Shown here one piece after another: positions 9,349 to 18,185 of a stretch of DNA of 64,000 nucleotides. Within the stretch, counting starts at the first letter, position 1. Each line of letters opens with the position of its first letter. The DNA comes from Natronospirales bacterium (lineage in GTDB: Bacteria; Pseudomonadota; Gammaproteobacteria; Natronospirales; REEB76): positions 54,572 to 118,571 of the forward strand of contig JAJYUH010000004.1 of assembly GCA_021792635.1 (NCBI GenBank), read 5' to 3'. Under the pieces are notes generated by a model. It made no database searches and was not told the DNA's origin. It saw nothing but the letters and a program-made list of their open reading frames with translations. Made by a program: the position numbers and the translations under genes.

Positions 9349-9746
9349 GTCTTACCTCCCACGATAGAAAGCTGTGCGGCCTTCGGCCGCGTGATTTATC
9401 CGGGGCTTTCGCGCCCCTGCGACGAACCCCTTTTCTTTGCTTGTCCAAAGAAAAGGGGCGAAAAGAAAAGACGCCCCCGGAGTCCACCGCTTCGCGGTTC
9501 CCTGTGCGCTTCCCTCGTTCGGGGCTTCGCAGACGGTGCATCCTTGCACCGCTGCGAAGGCTCGCCATCCATGGCTTCGCCCGTTTCGCGGCCTGCCCTT
9601 CACTCGGTCCAGTACTCGGTGGTCTCCAAGGGGACCGGAGAGACAAAGAAAGAACGCTCACATTCGGCGTGAGCGTTTCTTCAGACACCCGGGGATTCCG
9701 CAATAAATCTCCACGGCCGCAGACCGCACAATACCGCGCTGCGCGT
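9349..9746. repeat. Structured repeat-like spacer between trpE and trpG
   Basis: This 398-bp gap holds no credible gene. It contains a long perfect hairpin (9427-9439 pairing with 9446-9458: CCCCTTTTCTTTG / CAAAGAAAAGGGG with a 6-base loop), a second copy of the GAAAAG phrase just after it, a GCGGCCTTCGGCCGC palindrome (9377-9391) and CGTGAGCGTTTCTTCAG near 9669. Frames here are open on several strands, as in GC-rich repeats. From memory, similar CTTTTCTTTG...CAAAGAAAAG elements are dispersed in Xanthomonas-type genomes. It lies inside what would otherwise be a continuous trp operon. Confidence 0.6.
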
Positions 9747-11222
9747 TCACAACGCACCTTCCCCATTGGTCATCGCCACCGCACGAATCAGCGCCTGACC
9801 CTTGTTCAAAGTCTCCTCCCATTCACGTTCAGGAATGGAGTCGTGCACGATGCCGGCGCCGGCCTGTACGTGCAGATAGCCATCCTTGATTACCGCCGTG
9901 CGAATGGCGATGGCGGTATCCAGGTTGCCGTTCCAGCCGACATAGCCCACCGCGCCGGAATAAATGCCGCGCTTTACCGGCTCCAGTTCGTGGATGATTT
10001 CCAGGGCCCGCAGCTTGGGAGCGCCGCTCACGGTGCCCGCCGGAAAGCAGGCGCGCAGCACGTCCAGTGGCCCAAGGCCGGCGCGCAATCTGCCCTGTAC
10101 CTGGGACACAATGTGCATCACGTGGGAATAACGCTCGATCACCATGTTGTCGGTGACCCGCACGCTGCCGGTCTCGCTGATGTGTCCCACGTCGTTGCGC
10201 CCCAGATCCAGCAGCATCAGATGTTCGGCGCGCTCTTTGGGATCCGCCAACAGTTCTTTCGCCAGGGCTGCATCGTCCGCCGGCGTACGCCCGCGCGGCC
10301 GGGTACCGGCAATGGGTCGCAGGGTTACGCTGCCATCCTCCACGCGTACCAGCACTTCCGGTGAGGAGCCCACCACCTGAAAACCGTCAAAGTTGAGATG
10401 ATACATATAAGGCGATGGATTCAGAACGCGCAGCGCGCGATACACGTCCAGGGCACTGCCGGCGAATGGCGCAGTAAGCCGCTGCGACAGCACCACCTGC
10501 ATGATGTCGCCGTCGTGGATATAGTCGCGCGCCTTCGAGACGGCGGCGCAGAACGCGTGTTTGTCAAAGCCGGACTGGAATTCGCCGGCTACGCTGCCTG
10601 CATAGCCCGGCAAGGAGGGATAGCGCAGGGGTCCGCGCAATCGCGCCGCCAGATACTCCAGCCGTCGCTCCGCCTCGACCAGCGCATCCGCTTTCTCCAC
10701 GTCCGCGTGCACCACTAATTGCAAAGTACCGCGCAGATTGTCGAAGATCACCAGTTCCTCGGCTGCCAGCAACAGGATGTCCGGACAGCCGAGCCTGTCC
10801 GGTTTGGGGCCGCGGATGCTCAGGCGCGGCTCGATGCAAACCGCAATTTCGTAGCCGAAGTAACCCACCAGTCCGCCGCTGAAACGCGGCAACCCTTCGA
10901 TCATCGGTACACGCCGGCGTTGTCGCAGCTGCTCAATTTCAGCCAGCGGATCCTCAGTCGGCAATTGTTCCTCGTGTTGACCATTGCGGACCCGCAACAC
11001 GCCGTTCAGGTAACTGATGGCCGTGCGTGCCGGCAGGCCAATGATCGAATACCGGCCCCAGGTTTCGCCGCCTTCCACCGATTCCAGCAGGAACGAATTC
11101 GGTGCGTCGGCAAGTTTGAAATAGACGCTCAGCGGCGTGTCGAGATCCGCAAGAACCTCCCTGACCACGGGGATGAGGTTATAGCCGGCGGCCCGGAGGG
11201 CATCAAAACGCTGCTGGTCCAT
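9747..11222 (-). CDS. trpE: Anthranilate synthase component I
   Basis: TrpE converts chorismate to anthranilate with ammonia from TrpG. The 491-residue product contains NSFLLESVEGGETWGRYS, whose LLES motif is the tryptophan feedback site, and the C-terminal chorismate-binding domain with HLMLLDLGRNDVG, FPAGTVSGAPKLRALE and GAGIVHDSIPEREWEET. The start at 11222 is an ATG. It lies about 58 bp downstream of a probable trp leader peptide, so it is likely controlled by attenuation as well as feedback inhibition. Confidence 0.97.
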   Translation of the reverse strand: MDQQRFDALRAAGYNLIPVVREVLADLDTPLSVYFKLADAPNSFLLESVEGGETWGRYSIIGLPARTAISYLNGVLRVRNGQHEEQLPTEDPLAEIEQLRQRRRVPMIEGLPRFSGGLVGYFGYEIAVCIEPRLSIRGPKPDRLGCPDILLLAAEELVIFDNLRGTLQLVVHADVEKADALVEAERRLEYLAARLRGPLRYPSLPGYAGSVAGEFQSGFDKHAFCAAVSKARDYIHDGDIMQVVLSQRLTAPFAGSALDVYRALRVLNPSPYMYHLNFDGFQVVGSSPEVLVRVEDGSVTLRPIAGTRPRGRTPADDAALAKELLADPKERAEHLMLLDLGRNDVGHISETGSVRVTDNMVIERYSHVMHIVSQVQGRLRAGLGPLDVLRACFPAGTVSGAPKLRALEIIHELEPVKRGIYSGAVGYVGWNGNLDTAIAIRTAVIKDGYLHVQAGAGIVHDSIPEREWEETLNKGQALIRAVAMTNGEGAL

Positions 11223-11279
11223 GAACGGTCACCTGAAAACGGAAACGACGGTTTGCCGTGAAACGCAAAAACGCCGACC

Positions 11280-11336
11280 TCACCATCGCCAGGTGCGGAA
11301 TTTCTCGACTCCGTTCAGGTTGACCGGAAAAGACAT
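11280..11336 (-). promoter_or_regulatory. trpL: Probable trp operon leader peptide (attenuator)
   Basis: An 18-codon ORF upstream of trpE reads MSFPVNLNGVEKFRTWRW and stops; the last codons are TGG CGA TGG TGA, so two Trp codons sit next to the stop. A weak ribosome site (AAGG) lies about 10 bp upstream. Downstream, before trpE, short complementary pieces exist: CACCTG over the Trp codons can pair with CAGGTG at 11230-11235, and ACGGCAAACCGT makes a small stem before a T-rich stretch. A strong classical terminator is not obvious, so the leader is clearer than the attenuator hairpins. Confidence 0.6.
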
Positions 11337-11381
11337 GGGGTAACGGCCTTTGATCAACGGCGTGCGGGACACGCCATGCAG

Positions 11382-12086
11382 TTAAACATACCGGCTCGCG
11401 GACGCGGGAGCAAGCCCCGCCGCCCATTTTTCCAGCAAAGGCGGCAATTCCGCGAGGGAGTCCAGCATCGCGTCCGGTCTGAGCACGCTCACGTCCTGCC
11501 CGTAACCATAGCGCACGCCTACGGCGCCGAAGCCCGCGGCCCGGGCCGCGAGCATGTCGTTTCTGGAGTCGCCGACCATGCAAGCCTGCTGCGGCGTGAC
11601 GCCGAATTGCCGTGCGGCATGCAACAGGGGCAGCGGATGCGGTTTGCGCTGCGTCAACGAATCGCCCGACAGCACCACTCCGAAATAGGAACGCAGCGCC
11701 AGCGCCTCAAGCAGCGGTTCGGTGAATTCCGCCGCCTTGTTGGTGATGCAGGCCATGGCGCAGTCCCGCTCACGCAGGGATTGCAAGACATCCAGCGCAC
11801 CCGGATACGGCCGCGTCTCCACTGCCAGATGCGCGTGATAGGCGCGGCGAAAGGCCTCAAAACCGCGCGCATACAAGCCGGGTTCCGGTTCCCCGTCCGG
11901 TGTGCCGGTGAGCGCGCGTTTTACCAGCCTCCGAACGCCATCGCCCACCCAGGCGCGTATTTTGTCGCCGCTGGGCGCCGGTAGGTCCACTTCGCGGAGC
12001 ATTTGATTCAGCGCATGCGCGATATCCGCCACGCTGTCCACCAGCGTGCCGTCCAGATCAAACGCAACCATCCCGATTCGCGTCAT
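11382..12086 (-). CDS. gph: Phosphoglycolate phosphatase
   Basis: A HAD-superfamily phosphatase of 234 residues. Motif I is [10 protein letters not shown] (nucleophile Asp), motif [10 protein letters not shown], motif III lysine in [10 protein letters not shown] and motif [18 protein letters not shown]. Gph removes 2-phosphoglycolate formed in DNA repair or photorespiration-like side reactions. The gene overlaps rpe by 4 bp, the usual rpe-gph pairing that supports the specific assignment over other HAD enzymes. Its product, glycolate, could be used by GlcF encoded at 2794. Confidence 0.93.
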   Translation of the reverse strand: MTRIGMVAFDLDGTLVDSVADIAHALNQMLREVDLPAPSGDKIRAWVGDGVRRLVKRALTGTPDGEPEPGLYARGFEAFRRAYHAHLAVETRPYPGALDVLQSLRERDCAMACITNKAAEFTEPLLEALALRSYFGVVLSGDSLTQRKPHPLPLLHAARQFGVTPQQACMVGDSRNDMLAARAAGFGAVGVRYGYGQDVSVLRPDAMLDSLAELPPLLEKWAAGLAPASASRYV

Positions 12087-12760
12087 GCGCCCGCGGCATG
12101 TGCGACTTCGGCGCGCATCGCCCGGATGACGGCCGCATAATCCTTGGCGCCGAAGATGGCCGAGCCGGCCACAAAGGTGTCGGCGCCGGCCGCGGCGATC
12201 TCGCGGACGTTCTCCACTTTCACGCCGCCGTCAATTTCCAGGTGGATGTCACGACCGCTTTTTTCTATGAGTGCACGCGCATCACGGAGTTTGTCGAGAC
12301 TGGAACGGATGAATGACTGGCCGGCAAAACCCGGGTTGACGGACATGACCAGCACCATGTCCAGCTTGTCCATCACATACCGGAGGAGATCGAGCGGGGT
12401 GGCGGGGTTGAATACCAGCCCCGCCTTGCAGCCGCTGTCACGGATCAGTTGCAGGCTGCGATCGATGTGTTCACTGGCTTCCGGATGGAAAGTGATGTAG
12501 CTCGCCCCCGCCGCGGCGAAATCTCCGATCAGCCGGTCCACCGGTTTCACCATCAGGTGCACGTCAATTGGCGCCGTCACACCGTGCTTGCGCAGCGCGG
12601 CGCATATCACCGGCCCGATCGTGAGATTGGGCACGTAATGATTGTCCATCACGTCGAAATGGATCAGGTCCGCGCCAGCCTTGAGCACGGCATCCACCTC
12701 TTCACCCAGGCGGGCAAAATCGGCGGAAAGAATCGAAGGCGCGATGCGAAAATCCCGCAT
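12083..12760 (-). CDS. rpe: Ribulose-phosphate 3-epimerase
   Basis: Rpe interconverts ribulose 5-phosphate and xylulose 5-phosphate in the pentose phosphate pathway. The 225-residue TIM barrel has [53 protein letters not shown] and EIDGGV, which include the metal-binding His and Asp residues. It is cotranscribed with gph. The start ATG at 12760 faces the divergent membrane-protein gene at 12872, leaving 111 bp for promoters in both directions. Confidence 0.97.
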   Translation of the reverse strand: MRDFRIAPSILSADFARLGEEVDAVLKAGADLIHFDVMDNHYVPNLTIGPVICAALRKHGVTAPIDVHLMVKPVDRLIGDFAAAGASYITFHPEASEHIDRSLQLIRDSGCKAGLVFNPATPLDLLRYVMDKLDMVLVMSVNPGFAGQSFIRSSLDKLRDARALIEKSGRDIHLEIDGGVKVENVREIAAAGADTFVAGSAIFGAKDYAAVIRAMRAEVAHAAGA

Positions 12761-12871
12761 GATGAAGTCCCGACCGGTTTCCGTATGAAAAGGCGCTACA
12801 CTTTACCCTATCGGCCGGCCCAACGACCACCGCTGGCGAGCTTCAGTACAAACCGCGGGGAACCCGCCCTC

Positions 12872-13348
12872 ATGCACGCTTTCGCCATGGCCATGGCCAT
12901 CGCTTTCCATTCGCTCTCCGCCGTCATCTGGGTGGGCGGCATGTTCTTCGCCTACCTGGCGTTGCGACCCGCGTTGACGGACCATAGCATACTCGCCCGC
13001 GCCCATCTCTGGGTCGCGGTGTTCAGGCGCTTCTTCCCATGGGTGTGGCTCAGCATCACGATGCTGCTGGTCACCGGATTTTTCATGATCTTCACGGCCT
13101 TCGGCGGCTTCCGGCAGATACCGCTGTACATGTACGTCATGCTGACGCTCGGCATTCTCATGATGCTGCTGTTCGCACATGTGTTTTTTGCACCTTACCG
13201 GCGTTTGCGTCACAGCGTGGAAACCAACGATGAAACCGCGGCAAGGAAGGCCATGAACCAGATCCGCATCGTCATTCTTGTCAACCTGGTCCTGGGCCTG
13301 ATCGTGATCTTCGTGGCGACCACGGGGTCCTACTCGTTTTACGACTGA
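12872..13348 (+). CDS. CopD-like four-helix membrane protein
   Basis: A 158-residue integral membrane protein with four hydrophobic segments: about residues 1-25, 45-70, 75-100 and 128-152. The opening HAFAMAMAIAFHSLSAVIWVGGMFFAYLALRP, taken in two parts, with its two early His residues and VWVGGM-like loop resembles the CopD domain family of putative copper or heme membrane proteins. The open frame extends further upstream into the rpe promoter region, but the ATG at 12872 begins the membrane-like sequence. The specific function is unknown. Confidence 0.6.
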   Translation: MHAFAMAMAIAFHSLSAVIWVGGMFFAYLALRPALTDHSILARAHLWVAVFRRFFPWVWLSITMLLVTGFFMIFTAFGGFRQIPLYMYVMLTLGILMMLLFAHVFFAPYRRLRHSVETNDETAARKAMNQIRIVILVNLVLGLIVIFVATTGSYSFYD

Positions 13349-13400
13349 GCGCGATCCTGCGCAGGCGAACGTGTGTACCCGCGGGAGCTGCGCAAATTTT

Positions 13401-14144
13401 TCAAGCCGGTTTGACGCCCACCACATATACGAGGGTTTCCTTCCGCTGACCCGGTGGCGGTGCACTTCTCAATCCGAGACATTCCAGCAGACCGGCAGCA
13501 GTGGCGCGGCTCCACCAGAGGTACGGGAACGAAACATTGCGTGGCTCAAAGACAAATCCCGCGTGGCGGATCATCTTCAGATACTCATCTGCGGTTCTCT
13601 GCACTTCCATGGGATGACGGAACAGAATGCGGATGACCCAGGTACAGATATATTCACGGGTGGATTCCGCAAACAGCAACACACCGCCGGGTTTCAGCAC
13701 CCGGTGGAACTCCGCCAGGGCTGCTTCCTGGTGCACCAGATGATGGAAAGTCTGATGGCAGAAAATCAGGTCAACACAGGCATCCGGCAACGCGATGGCG
13801 CTGCAATCGCTCCTCAGCAATTCCACCGGGATGCCCTGTTCAGCCGCTGTATCTTGGGCGCGCAGCAACCCTCTGGCCTCCGCATCCAGGCCTATCAATC
13901 GCCGTGGCCGGAATTTGCCGTGCAGCAGGCGGAACGCCTTGCCCTGTCCGCAACCCGCGTCCAGTACCACGGGATAACTTGCCCGGGGTTCGCTGATCAG
14001 ACCTACCAGTTCATCAAGCGTGATCTCGACGACATGCTTTTCCCAGGTGTAGGTACCCAGAAACCAGAAGCCGAAACGGGATTCGGGAACAAACTCCCCT
14101 GGCCGGCGTTCATGCCTGGCGGGCCGCCACAAGTCGTCGGGCAT
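13401..14144 (-). CDS. Class I SAM-dependent methyltransferase
   Basis: A 247-residue methyltransferase of the Methyltransf_11/25 type. The SAM-binding motif I is VVLDAGCGQGKAFRLL (about residues 63-78), acidic motif II LIGLDAEARG, and motif IV/post IV LIFCHQTFHHL with HRVLKPGGVLLFAES. The substrate cannot be read from sequence. It lies alone between a CopD-like gene (convergent) and djlA, on the minus strand. The C-terminal WWSRATAAGLL segment might contact a membrane or lipid-like substrate, but that is speculation. Confidence 0.8.
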   Translation of the reverse strand: MPDDLWRPARHERRPGEFVPESRFGFWFLGTYTWEKHVVEITLDELVGLISEPRASYPVVLDAGCGQGKAFRLLHGKFRPRRLIGLDAEARGLLRAQDTAAEQGIPVELLRSDCSAIALPDACVDLIFCHQTFHHLVHQEAALAEFHRVLKPGGVLLFAESTREYICTWVIRILFRHPMEVQRTADEYLKMIRHAGFVFEPRNVSFPYLWWSRATAAGLLECLGLRSAPPPGQRKETLVYVVGVKPA

Positions 14145-14199
14145 GGCTCACCTCACCCCGCTTCACTGCGGTTCGTACGAGTGTATACAAAGCAACATC

Positions 14200-14988
14200 T
14201 TATTTCATGCCGCGTGCCGCTTTGAGGGTCTCGTAGGCCACATTGATCTGCTTGGCCTTTTCCTGGGCGAGTTTGAGCATCTGCTCCGGCAGACCGCTGG
14301 CCACCAGCCTGTCAGGGTGATTCTGTTTCATCAGCCGACGGTAGGCATGCTTGATTTCCTCATTGCTGGCATCCGGTTTCACACCCAGGGTTTGATAGGC
14401 GGCCGCGAGCCTGTCGGGGCGCAGTTGGGAGGGAGCTTCTTCCCCGCCGAAAGCCTGCTGGGCGCGGATAAATTCCTCGTACCGGTGCAGTTCAATGGGT
14501 GGAATGCCGAGCACGCCGCAGATACGGTTGAAAATGGCCTGTTCAGCGGGGCGCAGCACGCCGTCCGCAAACGCGGCATGCAGTTGAATCTGCAGAAACA
14601 TGCGCAACAGTGCGGGGTGATCGCCGCATTCGTCACGAAACCGGATGAGCATGGCGTCGAGGGGGAAATCCGGCTGTTTCCCGCGGTTAAAGAGTTCGAT
14701 GGCGGCATGCTGCTGTTCGGCATTCAGGTTCATCTGCGCCATGATGGCGCGAGCGGCGCGGATCTCGTTCTCCGATACGCGGCCGTCGGCCTTGGCGATG
14801 TGGCCCATTACCGAAAAGGTGGTGTTGAAGAATACCGCCTGCGCGCGCTCGGTGTGACCGCCTACCCAGCCGGCACGCACGCGGCCGGAAGTCAGGCTGT
14901 AGCCCAATGCCGCGCCGAGCAGCGCGCCCAGCGGACCCCCCAGCGCGTAGCCCAGCGCGGCGCCGATCAGCATTCCCCACCAACCCAT
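14200..14988 (-). CDS. djlA: Membrane-anchored DnaJ-like co-chaperone DjlA
   Basis: DjlA is an inner-membrane J-domain protein that stimulates DnaK. The 262-residue product shows the expected order: a glycine-rich N-terminal transmembrane segment (GMLIGAALGYALGGPLGALL), a TerB-like middle domain (about residues 50-160), and a C-terminal J domain with the HPD motif in MKQNHPDRLVASG. The length is close to the Escherichia coli protein (about 271). It is a single gene with its own start at 14988. Confidence 0.93.
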   Translation of the reverse strand: MGWWGMLIGAALGYALGGPLGALLGAALGYSLTSGRVRAGWVGGHTERAQAVFFNTTFSVMGHIAKADGRVSENEIRAARAIMAQMNLNAEQQHAAIELFNRGKQPDFPLDAMLIRFRDECGDHPALLRMFLQIQLHAAFADGVLRPAEQAIFNRICGVLGIPPIELHRYEEFIRAQQAFGGEEAPSQLRPDRLAAAYQTLGVKPDASNEEIKHAYRRLMKQNHPDRLVASGLPEQMLKLAQEKAKQINVAYETLKAARGMK

Positions 14989-15110
14989 TAGGCATCCTTA
15001 AGCAACGAAAAAGGCGCACATTCTAGCAGCCGCCGCATCTGCGGCTGGACAGAATTTCCAGGCTCACGGAAGATAGGCGCCCCCGGCTTCTTTCGTTCCA
15101 GGACGCGCGT

Positions 15111-16004
15111 ATGTCTGTGCAACCCGCCACGCTTTTTGAAACCCACCTCAGGGATCTGCCGCTGATCCATCGCGGTAAGGTGCGCGATATCTATGATGCC
15201 GGAGCGGAACACCTGCTGATCGTCACCACCGACCGGCTCTCGGCCTTCGACGTGGTGCTGCCGGATCCCATTCCCGGAAAGGGCGCGGTGTTGACCGGCA
15301 TCTCGCGCTTCTGGTTCGAGCGCACGCAGCACATCATTCCCAACCAGCTCACCCGCCTCACACTCGCCGATGTGGTAAAGGATCCGGCCGAGCGGTTGCT
15401 GCTGGAAAACCGGGCCATGGTGGTGCGCAAGCTCAAGGCGCTGCCTATCGAAGCGGTGGTACGCGGCTATCTTATCGGCTCCGGCTGGAAGGATTACCAG
15501 AAAACCGGCGCGGTCTGCGGCATCGCACTGCCGCAGAACCTGCAACTGGCGGACAAACTGCCACAATCCCTTTTCACCCCCGCCACCAAGGCCCCAAAGG
15601 GTCAGCACGATGAGAACATCTCCTTTGAAGAAACCGCCGCACTGCTGGGACGGCCCCTGGCGGAACAGGTGCGCGACACCGCCCTCGGCCTCTACAGCTA
15701 TGCGGCCAAGTACGCGTTCGCGCGCGGCATCATCATCGCCGACACCAAATTCGAATTCGGTCTCGATAAAGACGATCAATTAATGCTGATTGACGAAGCC
15801 CTGACGCCGGACTCCTCACGCTTCTGGCCGGCGGACACCTACCACCCCGGTATCAGCCCGCCCTCTTTCGACAAGCAATACGTGCGCGATTATCTGGAAA
15901 CCCTGAACTGGGACAAAAAACCACCCGCGCCCCGGTTGCCGGCGAAAATAATCGCCAAAACCGCGGAAAAATACCGCGAAGCGTATAAGCGGCTGACTAC
16001 ATAG
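15111..16004 (+). CDS. purC: SAICAR synthetase
   Basis: PurC joins CAIR and aspartate in purine synthesis. The 297-residue product is of the longer type (as in yeast Ade1 and many proteobacteria): LIHRGKVRDIYDAG, TDRLSAFDVVLPDPIPGKG, VVRGYLIGSGWKDY, HDENISFEE, IADTKFEFGLD and DEALTPDSSRFWPAD. It is divergent from djlA. The C-terminal end (LPAKIIAKTAEKYREAYKRL) reappears in a decayed form about 1.3 kb downstream, suggesting an old duplication or rearrangement. Confidence 0.97.
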   Translation: MSVQPATLFETHLRDLPLIHRGKVRDIYDAGAEHLLIVTTDRLSAFDVVLPDPIPGKGAVLTGISRFWFERTQHIIPNQLTRLTLADVVKDPAERLLLENRAMVVRKLKALPIEAVVRGYLIGSGWKDYQKTGAVCGIALPQNLQLADKLPQSLFTPATKAPKGQHDENISFEETAALLGRPLAEQVRDTALGLYSYAAKYAFARGIIIADTKFEFGLDKDDQLMLIDEALTPDSSRFWPADTYHPGISPPSFDKQYVRDYLETLNWDKKPPAPRLPAKIIAKTAEKYREAYKRLTT

Positions 16005-16206
16005 ATAATTCTTCGTTCAGAACATCAGCCAAGATGACAAAAAGCGTCTGCTGACAAAATGCCACGGGCCGCCGGCAAAATCTCCCTCGCCTCTTCCCCT
16101 CTCCCTGTATGGACCGCAGGCATGGGTAACACCCTTACCGTACCTGACAGCCGTTACGACCGGATGAAACGACCAGAACCGGACTTGAATATTAAGGCTG
16201 TCCCAC

Positions 16207-17094
16207 TCAACGGCCGTAGCGGCGATTGCGACGCTGATAGGTGCGCACGGCGCGCAGGAAATCAATGCGTCTGAAGGCCGGCCACAATACGTCGCAAAAA
16301 TAAAATTCGCTATAGGCTGCCTGCCAGATAAGAAATCCGGACAATCGCTGCTCACCACTGGTGCGAATAATAAAGTCCGGATCCGGTATGCCGCCCGTGT
16401 AAAGGTAGCGTTCAAGAGCCTCGGAGCTCAACTCGGAAGCCACCGACTCGAGCGAGCGCCCTTCGGCCGCCGCCTCGGCGAGCAGGCTTTTTACCGCGTC
16501 GGTAATTTCCTCGCGTCCGCTGTAGGCGAGCGCCATGGTAAGCAGCATGCCGTCGTGCTCCGCAGTGGAGAGTTCAAGCGCTTCGCTCGCCGCCACGACC
16601 CGCTCGGGCAGACGTTCGCGCTGACCGATGATTTTCACGCGTACGCGTTCGGATTTCAGCCGCGGCTCTTCCATCAACCGGGCGCTCTCACGCACGAACA
16701 GATCCAGCAGATATTCCACTTCGGCGTTTGAACGGCTGAAATTCTCGGTGCTGAATACATAGAGCGTGACATGACGCACGCCGAGATCGAGGCACCATTC
16801 CAGCACCTCGCGCAGTTTGTCCACGCCGAACTGATGCCCGAGCGTGGCCTTGAGCCCGATGCCACGGGCGAAACGGCGATTGCCGTCAAGGATCAGTCCG
16901 ATGTGCGCAGGTGCCGGTCTTGCGGCCACCTGGCGCGCCAGTCGCCGTTCATACCACCAGTAAAGTGGGTGCAGCAGCGGCCTTAACAGCCGCCACGCGC
17001 GATAGAGGAGCCTCGCATAAAGCGAGTGGAACCGGCTCGCAGTGGCCGGCCTCGTACCGGCGTCCGCAACTGAATGAGAAGCGTTCTGATCCAT
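16207..17094 (-). CDS. Cis-prenyltransferase (UppS-like, atypical)
   Basis: A 295-residue isoprenyl diphosphate synthase that lengthens farnesyl or similar diphosphate with cis units. The catalytic loop reads HIGLILDGNRRFARGIGL rather than the usual bacterial IIMDGNGRWA, so GNRR replaces GNGR as in archaeal, actinobacterial and eukaryotic relatives. Other conserved segments are TLYVFSTENFSRS, RTSGEQRLSGFLIWQ and YSEFYF. An N-terminal stretch of about 60 residues, rich in Arg, Leu, Tyr and Trp, could be a membrane-binding helix. It is not next to cdsA, dxr or rseP, where the housekeeping uppS usually lies, so it may be a second enzyme with a different chain length. Confidence 0.8.
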   Translation of the reverse strand: MDQNASHSVADAGTRPATASRFHSLYARLLYRAWRLLRPLLHPLYWWYERRLARQVAARPAPAHIGLILDGNRRFARGIGLKATLGHQFGVDKLREVLEWCLDLGVRHVTLYVFSTENFSRSNAEVEYLLDLFVRESARLMEEPRLKSERVRVKIIGQRERLPERVVAASEALELSTAEHDGMLLTMALAYSGREEITDAVKSLLAEAAAEGRSLESVASELSSEALERYLYTGGIPDPDFIIRTSGEQRLSGFLIWQAAYSEFYFCDVLWPAFRRIDFLRAVRTYQRRNRRYGR

Positions 17095-17244
17095 AGTCGC
17101 AGCATCGAGGGTCTACAGGATACAATCTTTTGTGCTCCGCCGCGAACGGGGGTGGCGCTCGATAATCGCGGTCTCAAAGTGCAATGTGCGAAGTTTCGGA
17201 ATCTTCAGCTTAAATTCCATGCGCGATGGTGCCGCCGGCTCGCG

Positions 17245-17310
17245 CATCTGCGAGCGGAGATCATCGCCAGGACCGGGGATAAATACCAGGAAGCCTGCCG
17301 GCGGCTGACC
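17245..17310 (+). pseudogene. Remnant of a purC 3' end
   Basis: A 22-codon stretch in the + direction reads LRAEIIARTGDKYQEACRRL followed by T, which matches the C-terminus of the intact PurC upstream (LPAKIIAKTAEKYREAYKRL then T) at most positions. Nothing else of purC can be recognised before it; the preceding frame is unrelated. It lies between the cis-prenyltransferase start and the secreted protein gene at 17340. This looks like the tail of a lost second copy, the rest having been replaced or deleted. Confidence 0.65.
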
Positions 17311-17339
17311 GGCAGTACAGAGGAAAACCCAACGGCATT

Positions 17340-18095
17340 ATGCGTACTGCGGGAGTCATCGGTACAAGCCTGATCCTGCTGTTTTGCAGTATCAGCTGTG
17401 CACACGCCCGCACCGCAGAATACTGCCCTACGCCTTCGGTACAAACTCTGATTGCCTGGTACCACACTGCCTATCCGGACAAACCCCTGCGGTACAGCCC
17501 GCGCAATTCAGCGATCTATCACCCGTTCGCGGTTTTCCGCACGCAGCAGCCGCCCATACACTGGATCGGTCTGGCGTGGCTCTCGCCAGAATCGGGCGCA
17601 CTGTTTGCGGTGAACTGTGATGGCAGGCCGCTCGCGGCCCGATCCGATGGGGCCATCGGCAAGATCAGCGCCGGACCCGCCTTGCCGGTCCTGGGGCAGA
17701 CGGTCATGGCTGAATACGTGGACGCGGAAACCGGCGACTGCGTACATGACTCGATAGAAATTCTCACGCTCCGGGATGGCAACATCGTTTCCCTGTGGAA
17801 ACACGGCTACCGGCAGGGCATGAATGTGACCGATGCCAAAACGCACTTCAACGGCTTTGTCACCGAAAACTATGCTGTGAGCTTCAGCGATGACGGAAAG
17901 ACGATTCAGGTTACCGGCAAAATCCTGGCTTACTCTTACCGCAAGGACGGTTCCCAGTCCCCGATGCCGTCTTCGAGCAAAACACTGCCGGCGGAAACCT
18001 GGCATTGGAACGCAAGTACGCTGCGCTTCCTGCCGGAGAAGCGCTACCCGCAACCGGGCCTCTGCGTCAATCCCGACCGGTCCAGCGCAAAATAG
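17340..18095 (+). CDS. Secreted protein of unknown function
   Basis: A 251-residue protein with a signal peptide (TSLILLFCSISCAHARTAEY; the cleavage after Ala of AHA is likely). Four Cys remain in the mature part (YCP, NCDG, DCVH and GLCVN), which could form two disulfides in the periplasm. I do not recognise a domain; the mature chain has a beta-rich look. It follows the purC remnant and is convergent with the membrane-protein gene at 18186. There is no informative operon partner. Confidence 0.6.
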   Translation: MRTAGVIGTSLILLFCSISCAHARTAEYCPTPSVQTLIAWYHTAYPDKPLRYSPRNSAIYHPFAVFRTQQPPIHWIGLAWLSPESGALFAVNCDGRPLAARSDGAIGKISAGPALPVLGQTVMAEYVDAETGDCVHDSIEILTLRDGNIVSLWKHGYRQGMNVTDAKTHFNGFVTENYAVSFSDDGKTIQVTGKILAYSYRKDGSQSPMPSSSKTLPAETWHWNASTLRFLPEKRYPQPGLCVNPDRSSAK

Positions 18096-18185
18096 AACCC
18101 GGTAGCGTTTGTCATTCTCAGTGTTCCGTATCTGACGGCGGTTGAAACTGCCTGCCGAATACTCGCCACGGGAAAATAGAGTGAC

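Noticed and set aside
16100..16206. Similarity of the 16.1-kb intergenic stretch to 18100-18185 (both contain CCGTAxCTGACxGCxGTT)
   Set aside because: Only about 18 bases agree with mismatches; too short to call a repeat.
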